Notes: generated by a model not told the origin, from the sequence alone. A stretch of DNA of 64,000 nt from Candidatus Mnemosynella biddleae (GCA_002011165.2 MTMI02000003.1:1-64000), one strand, 5' to 3'. Shown: positions 34,474 to 44,117, numbered from the stretch's first letter. Numbers and translations are program-made.

Positions 34474-35192
34474 TTCACCACCTCTAAAGCTTCTCTCAAG
34501 CTGAATTTTCCTTTGTAAAGAGCGCTTCCCACAATTACTCCAGATGCTCCTGCATCTTTTATAAGCTTGATGTCCTTAAGCCTGGTTACCCCTCCGGAAT
34601 AAAAGACTGGAAGAGTTGTGAGAGATAGAATTTTTTCGAGAGCTTTAAGATCAACACCAGAAAGTCTTCCCTCAACCCCTACACTTGTGAAAAGAATGCT
34701 CCCAGCACCTCTCTCTTCGCACTCACTTAAAATCCTCTCGAGAGACTTGTCAACCCCTTCTCTCCACCCTTTCACCATGATTGTCTCATCCTTCACTTCA
34801 ATTGCAACCATGATTCTGTCAGAGGGATAAGAATAGATGAGCTGAGAGATGATTTCAGGATTTAAAATTGCGGAAGTTCCGAGAACAACTCTATAAACTC
34901 CAGCTTCAAGAAAGAGAACTGCATCGTCAACAGTTCGGACTCCCCCTCCGTATTCCAAGGGAATTCCAACATTTTCAAGTATCTCGAAAACCAGTTTCTC
35001 GTTCTTCCTTACTCCGCTAAGAGCGCCATCGAGATCTACAACATGAATCATCCTAGCTCCTTCTTTTTCCCACATCTTTGCAATTTCAACAGGATTATCT
35101 GAGGAGAAAAGTAGTTTTGAAGGGTCTCCTCCCACAAGCTGAACACATTTCCCATCCTTCAGATCTACCGCAGGAATCACAAGGAAACTCAT
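34470..35192 (-). CDS. hisA: Phosphoribosylformimino-AICAR-P isomerase
   Basis: HisA is a half-barrel-repeat TIM barrel that isomerises ProFAR in histidine synthesis. It begins VIPAVDLKDGKCVQLVGGD, with the catalytic Asp in AVDLKDG. MIHVVDLDGALSG, YGGGVRTVDDAVLFLEAGV and FYSGGVTRLKDIKLIKDAG, followed by ASGVIVGSALY, are in order. The 240-aa length is typical. ATGA overlaps couple it to hisG upstream and hisB downstream. Confidence 0.96.
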   Translation of the reverse strand: MSFLVIPAVDLKDGKCVQLVGGDPSKLLFSSDNPVEIAKMWEKEGARMIHVVDLDGALSGVRKNEKLVFEILENVGIPLEYGGGVRTVDDAVLFLEAGVYRVVLGTSAILNPEIISQLIYSYPSDRIMVAIEVKDETIMVKGWREGVDKSLERILSECEERGAGSILFTSVGVEGRLSGVDLKALEKILSLTTLPVFYSGGVTRLKDIKLIKDAGASGVIVGSALYKGKFSLREALEVVK

Positions 35193-36043
35193 GGTATCAT
35201 CCGTTCTATAGGAACGACAAGTATATCTCGTGCTCCTACCTCTTTTAATTTACCTATCACGCGGTAAATTTCGTCTTTGTGAATTACTGCATGCACTGCA
35301 AGCATCGGTTTCTCTGCTTCAACCCTCATCACCGTTGGACCGCTCGCCCCCGGAAGTATCTTTTTCACATCCTCAAGTGACTCCTCTGGTATATTGACCA
35401 TCAAATATCTCATTCCCTGAGCTCTCTGAACGCCTTCAACAGATGCTAGCACTCTTGAGATTACTTCCCTCTTCTCCTCAACGCTTCTCTTATTTCCTAT
35501 GATTACAGCATGAGTTTCCATTATCTTCTCTATGGGCATGAGTTTGTGAACCCTCATAGTGGTTCCCGAACTTGAGAGATCTGCTATAGCATCTGCTATT
35601 CCAATATAAGGTGTCATTTCACAAGCTCCAGATACCTCAACGATTTCTACGCTGATTCCTCTCTCTGAGAAGAATCTTTTCACTATATTTGGAAATTCGG
35701 TTGCAATCTTCTTACCTTTCAGCTCTTCAATACTTCTCACACCCGAATTTTCTGGAACCGCTACAAACATCTCTGCATGACCAAAATTCAAATCAAGAAG
35801 AATCTCAACATTTGCTTCGGTCTCTTTAACCATGTCCAGTCCAGTTATTCCAATGTCTGAAGCCCCTTCTTGAACATATTCTGGGATATCTCTGGCTCTT
35901 GCAAAGAGTATCTCAACCTCAGGATCGTTGGTCTTAGCGACAAGGGCCCCATTTCCGTCTTTCAACTCTATTCCAGCCCTTGTAAGAAGGTTTAGCGACG
36001 GTTTGTGGATGCGTCCCTTGCTCGGAACCGCAATTCTCAACAT
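35189..36043 (-). CDS. hisG: ATP phosphoribosyltransferase (long form)
   Basis: HisG condenses ATP and PRPP, the first step of histidine synthesis. LRIAVPSKGRIHKPSLNLL starts the protein; DIGITGLDMVKETEANVEI and KIATEFPNIVKRFFSERGI are conserved, and ADAIADLSSSGTTMR binds PRPP. At 284 aa it includes the C-terminal ACT-like regulatory domain for histidine feedback, so it does not need HisZ. It is the first gene of hisGAB; other his genes lie elsewhere. Confidence 0.96.
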   Translation of the reverse strand: MLRIAVPSKGRIHKPSLNLLTRAGIELKDGNGALVAKTNDPEVEILFARARDIPEYVQEGASDIGITGLDMVKETEANVEILLDLNFGHAEMFVAVPENSGVRSIEELKGKKIATEFPNIVKRFFSERGISVEIVEVSGACEMTPYIGIADAIADLSSSGTTMRVHKLMPIEKIMETHAVIIGNKRSVEEKREVISRVLASVEGVQRAQGMRYLMVNIPEESLEDVKKILPGASGPTVMRVEAEKPMLAVHAVIHKDEIYRVIGKLKEVGARDILVVPIERMIP

Positions 36044-36156
36044 GTGAGAGAATTTCTCGAAAGAAACTCAAATATTTTTTCCATTATAACCTTGAGGAAT
36101 AGTGATGGAAGGAAAATATTAAAAGTTGGAAAGGATGAACTATTGAGAGGATCGTT

Positions 36157-37356
36157 ATGGCAAGAAAGAATATAGATGTTGAGGAAATTCAGCAAACTCC
36201 TGTTGAAGCCAGAGATGTTGAGCTTGTTGAGAGAAAGGGTATCGGTCATCCCGATAGCGTTGCAGATGGAATCGCTGAGAGTGTCAGCAGAGCTCTTTGT
36301 AAGGAGTATGTGAAGAGATATGGTTGCATTCTTCATCACAACACAGATGAGACTCAAATAGTTGCAGGACGCTCTAATCCCAGATTTGGAGGAGGAGAGG
36401 TAATCTCTCCGATATACATCCTCATCACAGGAAGAGCCACGAAATTCGTAGGCGATGACTATGTTCCAACGGATGTCATAGCAATAAGAGCTGCAAAAGA
36501 GTATCTGAAAAATAACATTCTAAATCTCGACGTTGAAGAGCACGTTGTCATAGAATCAAAACTCGGAGAGGGTTCCTTAGACTTAAAAAATATATTTTCG
36601 AGGATGGAAGAGGTCCCACTTTCCAATGATACCTCTTTTGGAGTTGGTTTTGCACCTCTTTCGGAGGTTGAGAAGATTGTCCTGAATGTAGAAAGAGAGC
36701 TCATGGAGCGCAGAAAAAAGGAGCGTGCGATAGGGGAAGACGTTAAAGTAATGGGGTTGAGAGTTAAAGATAAAATCTCACTTACTATCGCAGGAGCTAT
36801 CGTATCCAAATATGTGAAAGATCTCGAGGAGTATAAAGCGGTTAAGGAAGAAATAAAGAAGTTTGTCGAAGATGTTGCTTCGAAATACACAGAGAAAACT
36901 ATTGAAGTAGAAGTGAACACAGGAGACGATTACTCAATTCCCTCCGTTTATCTGACGGTTACAGGAACCTCCATGGAAATGGGAGATGATGGATCAGTGG
37001 GAAGAGGTAACAGATGCAATGGACTGATAACACCTAACAGACCGATGAGTATGGAAGCGACAAGTGGAAAGAATCCCGTAAATCATATAGGAAAGATCTA
37101 CAATCTTCTCGCTAATCAAATAGCAAACGACATAGTAGAAGCTGTTGATGGAATTGAAGAAGTTTACGTGAGAATTCTTTCTGAAATCGGAAAGCCAATA
37201 AATGAGCCGAAAATCGCAAGTGCTCAGGTGATTATGAAAAAAGGATATGAATTCGAAAAGGTGAAGAGGAAGATAGAAGCAGTAATAGAGGAGTGGCTGG
37301 ATGAAGTTGAAAAGATAACAGAAATGGTTGTTGAAGGAAAGCTAAGAACCTTCTAA
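36157..37356 (+). CDS. mat: Archaeal S-adenosylmethionine synthetase
   Basis: This makes SAM from methionine and ATP and is the archaeal form, distant from bacterial MetK. Family blocks are [20 protein letters not shown] near residue 23, [38 protein letters not shown] and [19 protein letters not shown], followed by [11 protein letters not shown]. The length of 399 aa is as expected. SAM supply suits the several radical SAM and methyltransferase genes here. It converges with the DUF460 gene, overlapping by 15 nt. Confidence 0.97.
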   Translation: MARKNIDVEEIQQTPVEARDVELVERKGIGHPDSVADGIAESVSRALCKEYVKRYGCILHHNTDETQIVAGRSNPRFGGGEVISPIYILITGRATKFVGDDYVPTDVIAIRAAKEYLKNNILNLDVEEHVVIESKLGEGSLDLKNIFSRMEEVPLSNDTSFGVGFAPLSEVEKIVLNVERELMERRKKERAIGEDVKVMGLRVKDKISLTIAGAIVSKYVKDLEEYKAVKEEIKKFVEDVASKYTEKTIEVEVNTGDDYSIPSVYLTVTGTSMEMGDDGSVGRGNRCNGLITPNRPMSMEATSGKNPVNHIGKIYNLLANQIANDIVEAVDGIEEVYVRILSEIGKPINEPKIASAQVIMKKGYEFEKVKRKIEAVIEEWLDEVEKITEMVVEGKLRTF

Positions 37357-39255
37357 ACTTTTTCTACTCCTTCTGTACTCTTCGATGATTTCAATGATTT
37401 TCTTCTCCTTCTTTTTTTCTTGTTCAGATTTCCATGTCAAAATCTTCTTCTCAAGCTCTTTCTTTAGAACCAAACCAAAATCACCGAAAACGTGAACTTC
37501 CAGATCTTCAGCGAGAATAACAGGAATTCCTGCATCTTCGAAAACTTTTTCAGCCTGGTGAGAGAGAGTTCCCTCCACTATAATCGCATGAACTTCCTGC
37601 TCTGCAAGAATTCTCGCAGCGTTACGTCCTCCTCCGCCGGGGTTTCTAATGTAGATGATTTCTCCTCTTTTTATTCCATAGCTTCCGTGAATTTTCTGGA
37701 CGTTTTCCTTAGTGAAGCTCTGAATCACTTTCATGGGAACAAAACTATCGGAGAATTTCATTGAAATGAGTTTCTTGAGTTCCTCTATTTCTCTATCTTT
37801 CTCCTCGATTATCTCCTTAAGTCTAATTATGTCTCTTCTCAACCTCGATATCTCTCTGTCTCTGATTGATATCTCCCTTTCCGCTTTCAGCTTTCTATAT
37901 TCCTCGCTTTTAACTCTCTGAAGCTCCTCTTCAAGTTGTTTTATCCTCTTTTCCTTTTGCTCTATAGTCTCCTCAAAGAGGATTAGTTTCTCCTCCAGCT
38001 GCTTGTATTTTGCAACAAGAGAAGAGTAACTTTTCCTTAAGGCTTCATCAGATGTCTGAAGTACTTCCGCACTCTTTTCTTCCTCTTCCTTCAGTGTCAT
38101 TACATCAGAGATTCTAACTCCTTTAAGAACCATTGCTTTCACTTCATCAGCATTCATCCCAATGGGAACTTTCCTCTCTATCTGCTCGAATTTGTTTTTA
38201 TAGAGTTTGAAAGCGCTTAAAGCAGCTGCAATGGCATCTCTTTCGTGAGCATTGGAATGAGGAAAATCTTTTGTAAGCTCCATTTTGGTCTGAACTGAGA
38301 GAGACTCCTTAGGTTCATAGAGAATTGCGTTAAAAGCGCTCTTTACCTTTTTTAACGTATTTGGAACAGGTGTTACGTCTGAAGCAACTATTACCGGTTT
38401 TCCGAAGTTTCTTATGACGTTCACGATATCGGAGATGCTCATCTCCCTTGATGAATATAAGCCTATGAGTTCTCCCCTTAGATTGAGAGCAGCAATGGCT
38501 GTTGTTGTTCCCGGATCTATTCCGACTATGAGATACTCCTTTCCATCACTGAGAGGTTTGAATTCTATTGACTCCTTCTCTACCTGAGAAATCTTTATTT
38601 TGACGTCGCCGCTTTCGAGGTTTGAACGAGAGATGGGGATTTCAGAGGGAGGAGCTTCCACAAGGAAAACACACGAAATATAGCCTCCATAACCCTCTCT
38701 CACTTCCTTCTCGTACTTAAATCCGTTTTTCCTGAGTATCTCCTCTATTATCTCTGACACTCTTTTCACATTACCGTGTATTTTTCTTCTGAACCTATTT
38801 TCGCTCCATCCGCCTCTTCCAGGTCTTCTTCCCCTTCTAACCTCTATTTTCGTTTTATCTTCGAAAAGAACAACTCTATGACCGATACCCATTGAAGCAA
38901 GAATCGCACAGACTTTAGCTTCCTCCGATGGAATGTTCCGATTGAACGATATTCCAAATCTCTTAGCCAAATTGTGTAGAGACTCGCCCTGGGAGGTGAC
39001 TTGAACGAGTTCCGAAGGCTGGAGCTTTTTCACAAGAGATATAAGCCTCTCTCTATCCGTAGCAAGCTCATATATATTATCAACCGCTATGATCTGAGGA
39101 GAGAGCTGATTAACAATTCTTATCATCTTCCTTCTACTAACGCCTTCGTAAACTCTTCCCTCAGGGAGAGAGTACAAAGAGTACTTCGGTGATTTTTTCG
39201 AGCTAGGAGATCCCCAAAAAATGTCAATCCCAACGATCTTTTCTTCTGCTTTCAC
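37342..39255 (-). CDS. DUF460 protein: RNase H-like domain plus coiled coil
   Basis: This large archaeal protein of about 637 aa matches DUF460. The N-terminal part starts KIVGIDIFWGSPSSK. An RNase H-like fold follows near residue 245 (LIVGIDPGTTTAIAALNLRG, then HERDAIAAALSAFKLYKNKF). A long coiled coil spans about 410-520 (EEKLILFEETIEQKEKRIKQ). A C-terminal NYN-like region has NPGGGGRNAARILAEQ. Function is unknown, probably on structured nucleic acid. GTG 39255 is chosen because it overlaps the flavodoxin stop as GTGA. Confidence 0.85.
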   Translation of the reverse strand: MKAEEKIVGIDIFWGSPSSKKSPKYSLYSLPEGRVYEGVSRRKMIRIVNQLSPQIIAVDNIYELATDRERLISLVKKLQPSELVQVTSQGESLHNLAKRFGISFNRNIPSEEAKVCAILASMGIGHRVVLFEDKTKIEVRRGRRPGRGGWSENRFRRKIHGNVKRVSEIIEEILRKNGFKYEKEVREGYGGYISCVFLVEAPPSEIPISRSNLESGDVKIKISQVEKESIEFKPLSDGKEYLIVGIDPGTTTAIAALNLRGELIGLYSSREMSISDIVNVIRNFGKPVIVASDVTPVPNTLKKVKSAFNAILYEPKESLSVQTKMELTKDFPHSNAHERDAIAAALSAFKLYKNKFEQIERKVPIGMNADEVKAMVLKGVRISDVMTLKEEEEKSAEVLQTSDEALRKSYSSLVAKYKQLEEKLILFEETIEQKEKRIKQLEEELQRVKSEEYRKLKAEREISIRDREISRLRRDIIRLKEIIEEKDREIEELKKLISMKFSDSFVPMKVIQSFTKENVQKIHGSYGIKRGEIIYIRNPGGGGRNAARILAEQEVHAIIVEGTLSHQAEKVFEDAGIPVILAEDLEVHVFGDFGLVLKKELEKKILTWKSEQEKKKEKKIIEIIEEYRRSRKSLEGS

Positions 39256-39680
39256 TTCTTCGCAAACTCCACAATTTTTTCCGCAAATTTTCTGCACTCT
39301 TCCAAATCCTTTTTCTCAGGCGCTCTCTTAATCCTCAGCGTCTCCTCCATTACCTTCATCCCGAGGATTCTCATCGCATTTCTGAGCAACCAAGGAGCTT
39401 CTCCGCTCCATCCAAAAGATCCAAAAGATGCCCCAAACTTATCCTTAAGATCTATACTCTCCATCTTCTTTAAAAACTGCTTGATTCTGAGTGTTGGACT
39501 TCTGTAGTGCGTTGGAGAACCCAATATTATAACTTCTACTTCTTCTATTTCCCCTTCATTCGCCTCATCAACACACCTCAATAAAACTTCCACTCCAAAA
39601 TGTTTGAGACTGTCAGCAAGAGACTTCGCAATAGCTTCTGTGTTCCCTGAAACCGAATCGTATATGATAAGAGCTTTCAT
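39252..39680 (-). CDS. Flavodoxin
   Basis: This is a 142-aa FMN electron carrier. ALIIYDSVSGNTEAIAKSLA is the phosphate-binding loop, ILGSPTHYRSPTLRIKQFL the flavin loop, and GASFGSFGWSGEAPWLL the third loop. It resembles the C-terminal domain of flavodiiron proteins. GGTGGTGAACAC precedes the ATG. It is upstream of and coupled to the DUF460 gene, an odd partner for a redox carrier, so co-transcription may be incidental. Confidence 0.93.
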   Translation of the reverse strand: MKALIIYDSVSGNTEAIAKSLADSLKHFGVEVLLRCVDEANEGEIEEVEVIILGSPTHYRSPTLRIKQFLKKMESIDLKDKFGASFGSFGWSGEAPWLLRNAMRILGMKVMEETLRIKRAPEKKDLEECRKFAEKIVEFAKK

Positions 39681-39793
39681 GTGTTCACCACCGAGAAGAG
39701 CTTAAAAAGATTTACTTTTCTCAAATTATTAATAGCCTTCGATTTCTCCCTTCAGGAGATGATGAAGTCTCTGAAAGTTTTTTCGACGAAAAC

Positions 39794-39815
39794 TTTATAT
39801 GTAACAATTGTTACA
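39794..39815 (+). promoter_or_regulatory. TATA box overlapped by perfect 16-bp palindrome
   Basis: TTTATAT (39794-39800) is immediately joined to TGTAACAATTGTTACA (39800-39815), a perfect palindrome. It ends 37 nt before the ATG of the 81-aa winged-helix gene. A dimeric regulator bound here would cover the promoter, so autoregulation by the adjacent gene is the simplest reading. Confidence 0.75.
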
Positions 39816-39851
39816 GTTATTATTTCCGAGAAGATATGGGGGTGATGTAAG

Positions 39852-40097
39852 ATGGCGGAAGCCACATATGAAGATGTTGAGAAGATTATAGAAGAGTTTC
39901 CTCCAAGTACGAGAAGGATATTTGAAGTTTTACGCTCAAAAGGCCCCATGACCCAGAAAGATCTTATAAATGAGACTTCACTCTCACCCAGAACTGTGAG
40001 ACATGCAATTCAGAAGCTAAAGGAGAAGGGGCTTATAATAGAGAAGTTTTACTTCAAAGACGCAAGACAGAGACTTTACTGCCCTTCAAAGAACTAA
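39852..40097 (+). CDS. Small winged-helix regulator (MarR-like)
   Basis: The 81-aa protein is essentially one winged helix: STRRIFEVLRSKGPMTQKDL, TSLSPRTVRHAIQKLKEKGL as recognition helix and the wing IIEKFYFKDARQRLYC. The single Cys near the C-terminus might sense redox state, since the gene lies between flavodoxin and thioredoxin reductase. No ligand domain is present. GGGGGTGAT precedes the ATG by 5 nt. The palindrome at 39800-39815 is its probable operator. Confidence 0.88.
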   Translation: MAEATYEDVEKIIEEFPPSTRRIFEVLRSKGPMTQKDLINETSLSPRTVRHAIQKLKEKGLIIEKFYFKDARQRLYCPSKN

Positions 40098-40131
40098 AAC
40101 TTTTTAATTTTTACATTCAACATTCTTTTTC

Positions 40132-41043
40132 ATGCATGAGCTTATCATCATTGGGGCTGGTCCTGCTGGCTTAACTGCCGGAATCTATGCGCAGAGGGCA
40201 AAAATTAAAACACTTCTTCTTGAAAAACTTGCACCCGGGGGTCAAGTTGCTTTAACTGATGTCGTTGAGAACTATCCCGGCTTTCCTGAGATTGAAGGTC
40301 AGGAACTCATCAGAAGATTCGAAGAACATGCGAGGAAGTTCGGATTGAAGATTAAAGTAGGAAGAGAGGTCACAAAAGTTGAAAGTGAAGATGGTGTGAA
40401 AAAGGTTTATTCTGGAGAGGAAATTTATGAGTCTCTTTCACTCATCATAGCTACTGGTGCTCAACCAAGGAAACTTGGGGTGAGAGGAGAGGACGAATTC
40501 ATCGGAAGGGGGGTTTCCTACTGTGCAACATGTGATGGATTCTTTTATCGGGATAAAATTGTGTGCGTTGTTGGAGGAGGAGATACGGCAATCACTGAAG
40601 CTCTTTACCTCTCGAAAATTGCTTCAAAGGTATATGTTATTCACAGGAGAGATAAATTGAGAGCAACAAAGATTCTTCAAGAGAAGGCGATGGAAAAAGA
40701 AAATATTGAATTTATCTGGAATTCTACGGTGGAAGAAATAAGAGGTGAGGAAAAAGTCGATTCTGTTGTTTTGAGGAATATTAAAGAAGGGTCTAAAAGA
40801 GAGCTTCAAGTTGACGGAGTTTTCATCTACGTCGGAATGAGACCAAACACAGAATTCATAGACGTGGAAAAGGATGAAAATGGATTTATAATAACGGATG
40901 AGAATCTGGAGACCTCTGAAAAGGGTATTTTCGCCGCAGGAGACTGTAGGAAGAAGACTTTAAGACAGATTTCTACTGCAATAGGAGATGGAGCGTTAGC
41001 GGTTCATTCAGTTGAGTCATATCTGGAGAGTTTGAAGAAATGA
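40132..41043 (+). CDS. trxB: Thioredoxin reductase
   Basis: This FAD enzyme reduces thioredoxin-like proteins. IIGAGPAGLTAGIYAQRAKI binds FAD, the redox-active pair is SYCATCDGFFYRDK near residue 128, and VVGGGDTAITEALYLSKI binds the pyridine nucleotide. GIFAAGDCRKKTLRQISTAI closes the FAD site. The HRRDKLRA segment suggests NADPH as donor. Length (303 aa) is standard. It overlaps the next gene by ATGA and follows the wHTH gene by 34 nt. Confidence 0.95.
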   Translation: MHELIIIGAGPAGLTAGIYAQRAKIKTLLLEKLAPGGQVALTDVVENYPGFPEIEGQELIRRFEEHARKFGLKIKVGREVTKVESEDGVKKVYSGEEIYESLSLIIATGAQPRKLGVRGEDEFIGRGVSYCATCDGFFYRDKIVCVVGGGDTAITEALYLSKIASKVYVIHRRDKLRATKILQEKAMEKENIEFIWNSTVEEIRGEEKVDSVVLRNIKEGSKRELQVDGVFIYVGMRPNTEFIDVEKDENGFIITDENLETSEKGIFAAGDCRKKTLRQISTAIGDGALAVHSVESYLESLKK

Positions 41044-41417
41044 GAAAGAGAGTTTTTGTGGTTCAGAAACATCATGCAAGAACTCTCCACTACGATTTGA
41101 GAATTGAGGTTGAAGGAGTTCTCAAAAGTTGGGCAGTTCCAAAAGGAGTTCCAGAAGAGAGGGGAGTAAAAAGGTTAGCAATTCAGACAGAAGATCATCC
41201 AGTAGAATATGCAGATTTTGAGGGCGAGATTCCTGAAGGCCATTACGGTGCAGGAAAAGTGGAAATATGGGACAAAGGAGAAGTTGATATTGAGGAATTT
41301 GGAGAGAGAAAGATTGTTTTCACGTTAAGAGGCGAGAGGTTGAGAGGAAGATATGCTCTTGTAAGATTTGAGAGGGGAGAAGAGGATTACTGGCTTTTAA
41401 TGAAGACAGGTGATTAG
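41040..41417 (+). CDS. Stand-alone LigD-type 3'-phosphoesterase
   Basis: The 125-aa protein matches the phosphoesterase domain of bacterial DNA ligase D. QKHHARTLHYDLRIEVEGVL holds the metal and catalytic His, His and Asp, followed by SWAVPKGVP, EDHPVEYADFEGEIPEGHYG and GKVEIWDKGE. Such archaeal enzymes trim 3' ribonucleotides or phosphates at DNA ends for end joining. No polymerase or ligase partner lies in this window. It is translationally coupled to trxB. Confidence 0.93.
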   Translation: MRKRVFVVQKHHARTLHYDLRIEVEGVLKSWAVPKGVPEERGVKRLAIQTEDHPVEYADFEGEIPEGHYGAGKVEIWDKGEVDIEEFGERKIVFTLRGERLRGRYALVRFERGEEDYWLLMKTGD

Positions 41418-41458
41418 ATGAATTAATTTAAATTTTATGAAGGAGAAAACTAGCGACC

Positions 41459-41887
41459 ATGAAGTACGAGCGTTCCGCAGGTGCGGTGATATTCAGAAGA
41501 GATAAAGGGGTAAAATACCTTCTCCTTCATTATCCTGCAGGACACTGGGACTTTGTGAAAGGAAATATAGAGAGCGGAGAAGATGAAATAGAGACCGTCA
41601 TCAGAGAGACAGAAGAGGAGACAGGAATATCGGATTTGAAAATTCTTGAAGGATTTAGAGAGGAAATATCCTATAAATACAAGAGAAATAACGAATTGAT
41701 TCATAAAGAAGTTGTGTTTTATCTTGCGGAAAGTGGAGAGAAGAATGTGAAACTTTCTTATGAACATGTGGACTTCAAATGGCTTCCGTATGATGAGGCT
41801 ATGAAGACTTTAACTTATGAAAATGCGAGAAACGTATTGAGAAGAGCCAAAAAGCTTCTTGTGGAACGAGGAATAGAGGAGGATTAA
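41459..41887 (+). CDS. NUDIX hydrolase (Ap4A hydrolase-like)
   Basis: The NUDIX box is GNIESGEDEIETVIRETEEETGI (residues about 38-60), with the REXXEE core as RETEEETG. The N-terminus YERSAGAVIFRRDKGVKYLL and the WLPYDEAMKTLTYENA tail are typical of bis(5'-nucleosyl)-tetraphosphatases. The length is 142 aa. Probable role is clearance of diadenosine polyphosphates. It converges with the following hypothetical gene, overlapping 4 nt. Confidence 0.92.
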   Translation: MKYERSAGAVIFRRDKGVKYLLLHYPAGHWDFVKGNIESGEDEIETVIRETEEETGISDLKILEGFREEISYKYKRNNELIHKEVVFYLAESGEKNVKLSYEHVDFKWLPYDEAMKTLTYENARNVLRRAKKLLVERGIEED

Positions 41888-42180
41888 CCGCCACCCTTCA
41901 ACATATAAATTCTCAACTTCTCTCTGATGATTCTCAAAAACTCCTTATCTTCACTCTCAACTCTGAGTCTGAATATTTTAATCTCTTTAAAGAGGTTTCT
42001 CAAAAAACCTGCATTTTGAGATCTTATCTCAACGGTTATTCTGATTCCTCTTTCAGGCACCTCAAAAACTCTGAGACATCCGAGGTCCCTTTTTTCGAAA
42101 CTGATGCCAAGATCTCTAAGGAGATATTCTATAGAGGGAGATGGGTCAACAACCCTATATTCAACTTCAAAAAAAGGCAT
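41884..42180 (-). CDS. Hypothetical protein
   Basis: I do not recognise this 98-aa protein. It has a beta-alpha-beta look (FFEVEYRVVDPSPSIEYLLR, RVFEVPERGIRITVEIRSQN) and an Arg/Lys-rich C-terminus (FLRIIREKLRIYMLKGGG). No metal or membrane motif is seen. It lies 21 nt downstream of the aldehyde oxidoreductase gene on the same strand and probably shares its transcript. Confidence 0.6.
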   Translation of the reverse strand: MPFFEVEYRVVDPSPSIEYLLRDLGISFEKRDLGCLRVFEVPERGIRITVEIRSQNAGFLRNLFKEIKIFRLRVESEDKEFLRIIREKLRIYMLKGGG

Positions 42181-42201
42181 AAAAAAGAGGAAAATATGGG
42201 T

Positions 42202-43995
42202 TTAGAGCCCAAGTTCTTTCTTCTTTTCCTCTGTCACAACTCCGTCCTTCCAGCCTCTTAGCTGATAATACTCTGGGAGCATCTCACTCAACTTCACAAC
42301 ATGTCCCTTGCTTGGACCTTCCGGCATGGGCTCTTCGAGAACTCTCTTCGGAAGTGTATCATCTTTCGCATCAAACCCCTCTCTGTTAATTATCATCCTT
42401 TCGAGATTGTAAATCCTCTCTCCTGTCTTCATGAACTCCTCGACAGTAAAGTTCCATCCCGTTACAGCATTCAGCATCTCAGTAAGCTCAGGAGCTCCTA
42501 TAGCAAAGGTCACGAACTTACAAACGATCATTGAATCGACCATTGCAAACAGATCCTGAAGCTCTATTAGGGCTTTAGCCTTTCCTTCTGTTGAGAATCT
42601 GTCCAATTGCTGTGGGATTCCAAGAATTTCTGGAGAGATCATGTAAGCTCTGAGATGGCAACCCCCTCTATTTGAAGTTGCATATCCAAGACCATGTCCC
42701 TGAACGCCTCTTGGATCATAAGCTGGAAGTTCAAGACCCTTAGAATGCATCGCAAGTTCGGGAGCCCCATATTTTTCTGCGAGTTTCTTAGCTCCCATTG
42801 CAATCTCTGCTCCGAAACCGTCGAGATATGCAGTCTTCCAAGCAAGCTCCACTATAGCTTGTGGATTTCCAAATTTCAGCTCAAGTCCGTATAATTTCTC
42901 TTTTGGAATAAGTCCTTTTTCATACATCTCCATAGCACATGCAATGGTGCTTCCCAAGGAGATTGGATCCATTCCGAGATCGTCACAGATGTTATGCGCA
43001 TAGGTTATCGCATTGAGATCATCCACACCGCACATAGCTCCGAGACTCCAATCGGTCTCGTATTCTGGGCCCTCTCCATCCACCTGATACGGAGGCTCCG
43101 TTATTTTCGTCTTTCTTCCACAAGCAATTGGACAGCCCCAACACGCAATGTTCTTCTCAAGGATTTTCTCCCTTATTGTCTCTCCACTTATCTTCTCAGC
43201 TCCTTCAAAAACTCCTGTCTGGAAGTTTCTTGTTGGGAAGATTCCCGCTTCATTTATCACATTCACAAGAGTTGCAGTTCCATATGTTGGGAGACCTTGG
43301 CCCGTAACATCATGCTTTCTGAGAATCTCGATCATCTTCTTACTAACTTCCCTGACCTTATCCACATCATGAACTTCAGGTTCTTTATTCCCTCTCACAA
43401 CAATTGCTTTGAGATTCTTGGAACCCATCACAGCTCCAACTCCAGTTCTTCCTGCTGCTCTGTGCTTTCTATTCATAATGGCTGCAAATACAACTTTGTT
43501 CTCTCCCGCAGGTCCAATAGAAGCAATTGATATCTTCTTATCACCAATTTCTTCGACTAGCATGTCCTCAGTATCCCATACTCCTCTCCCCCACAGATGG
43601 GATGCATCTCTTATCTCCACGTTACCTTCATCAATCCAGATGTAAACAGGTTTCTCTGCCCTTCCAGTAATCACAATTCCATCATAACCTGCAAATCTCA
43701 ACTTAGGACCGAAATCCCCACCGCAGTTTGAGTCCCCAATTCCTCCAGTTGCAGGAGATTTCGTCACAACATGAAATCTCCCAGAAGTTGGCATTCTCGT
43801 CCCTTCCAAGGGACCCGTCATGAAAATCAGAATATTCTCTGGAGAGAGCGGATCAACACCGGGCTTTAACTCATCCCAAAGGATCTTCTCCGCAAGACCT
43901 CTTCCACCAATGAACTTTCTGCAAACCTCTTCAGGTATGATTTCGTCCTTAAAACTTCCACTCGATAAGTCAACTCTCAAAATTTTCGCCTGCAT
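42202..43995 (-). CDS. aor: Aldehyde:ferredoxin oxidoreductase (tungsten-type)
   Basis: The 597-aa enzyme oxidises aldehydes to acids with ferredoxin, using a tungstopterin and a 4Fe-4S cluster. The N-terminal domain has KFIGGRGLAEKIL and TSGRFHVVTKSPATGGIGDS; the cofactor-contacting GGDFGPKLRFAGYDGIVITG follows. Cluster cysteines are in IACWGCPIACGRKTKI near residue 287, and DPRGVQGHGLGYATSNRGGC is near 410. It may detoxify aldehydes or recycle acids. A downstream 98-aa gene of unknown function is in the same orientation. Confidence 0.94.
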   Translation of the reverse strand: MQAKILRVDLSSGSFKDEIIPEEVCRKFIGGRGLAEKILWDELKPGVDPLSPENILIFMTGPLEGTRMPTSGRFHVVTKSPATGGIGDSNCGGDFGPKLRFAGYDGIVITGRAEKPVYIWIDEGNVEIRDASHLWGRGVWDTEDMLVEEIGDKKISIASIGPAGENKVVFAAIMNRKHRAAGRTGVGAVMGSKNLKAIVVRGNKEPEVHDVDKVREVSKKMIEILRKHDVTGQGLPTYGTATLVNVINEAGIFPTRNFQTGVFEGAEKISGETIREKILEKNIACWGCPIACGRKTKITEPPYQVDGEGPEYETDWSLGAMCGVDDLNAITYAHNICDDLGMDPISLGSTIACAMEMYEKGLIPKEKLYGLELKFGNPQAIVELAWKTAYLDGFGAEIAMGAKKLAEKYGAPELAMHSKGLELPAYDPRGVQGHGLGYATSNRGGCHLRAYMISPEILGIPQQLDRFSTEGKAKALIELQDLFAMVDSMIVCKFVTFAIGAPELTEMLNAVTGWNFTVEEFMKTGERIYNLERMIINREGFDAKDDTLPKRVLEEPMPEGPSKGHVVKLSEMLPEYYQLRGWKDGVVTEEKKKELGL

Positions 43996-44117
43996 GGTTT
44001 TTATTTTCTCCCCCTCAATTAAAAAACTTCCCTTAAATAATTTGAATTAACTTTTTTGAAAGATTAAACGAAATCATTGAACATAAAAATTAAGAGTTCG
44101 AAAGTTCTTCCTCCAAT

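Noticed and set aside
37342-39255. DUF460 protein as a DNA-mismatch or Holliday-junction enzyme
   Set aside because: The RNase H-like GIDPGTT segment invites this, but the coiled-coil and C-terminal parts fit the uncharacterised DUF460 family and no function can be claimed.
42994-43530. 178-aa plus-strand ORF within aor
   Set aside because: Antisense shadow of a well-supported oxidoreductase; no start signal or recognisable domain.
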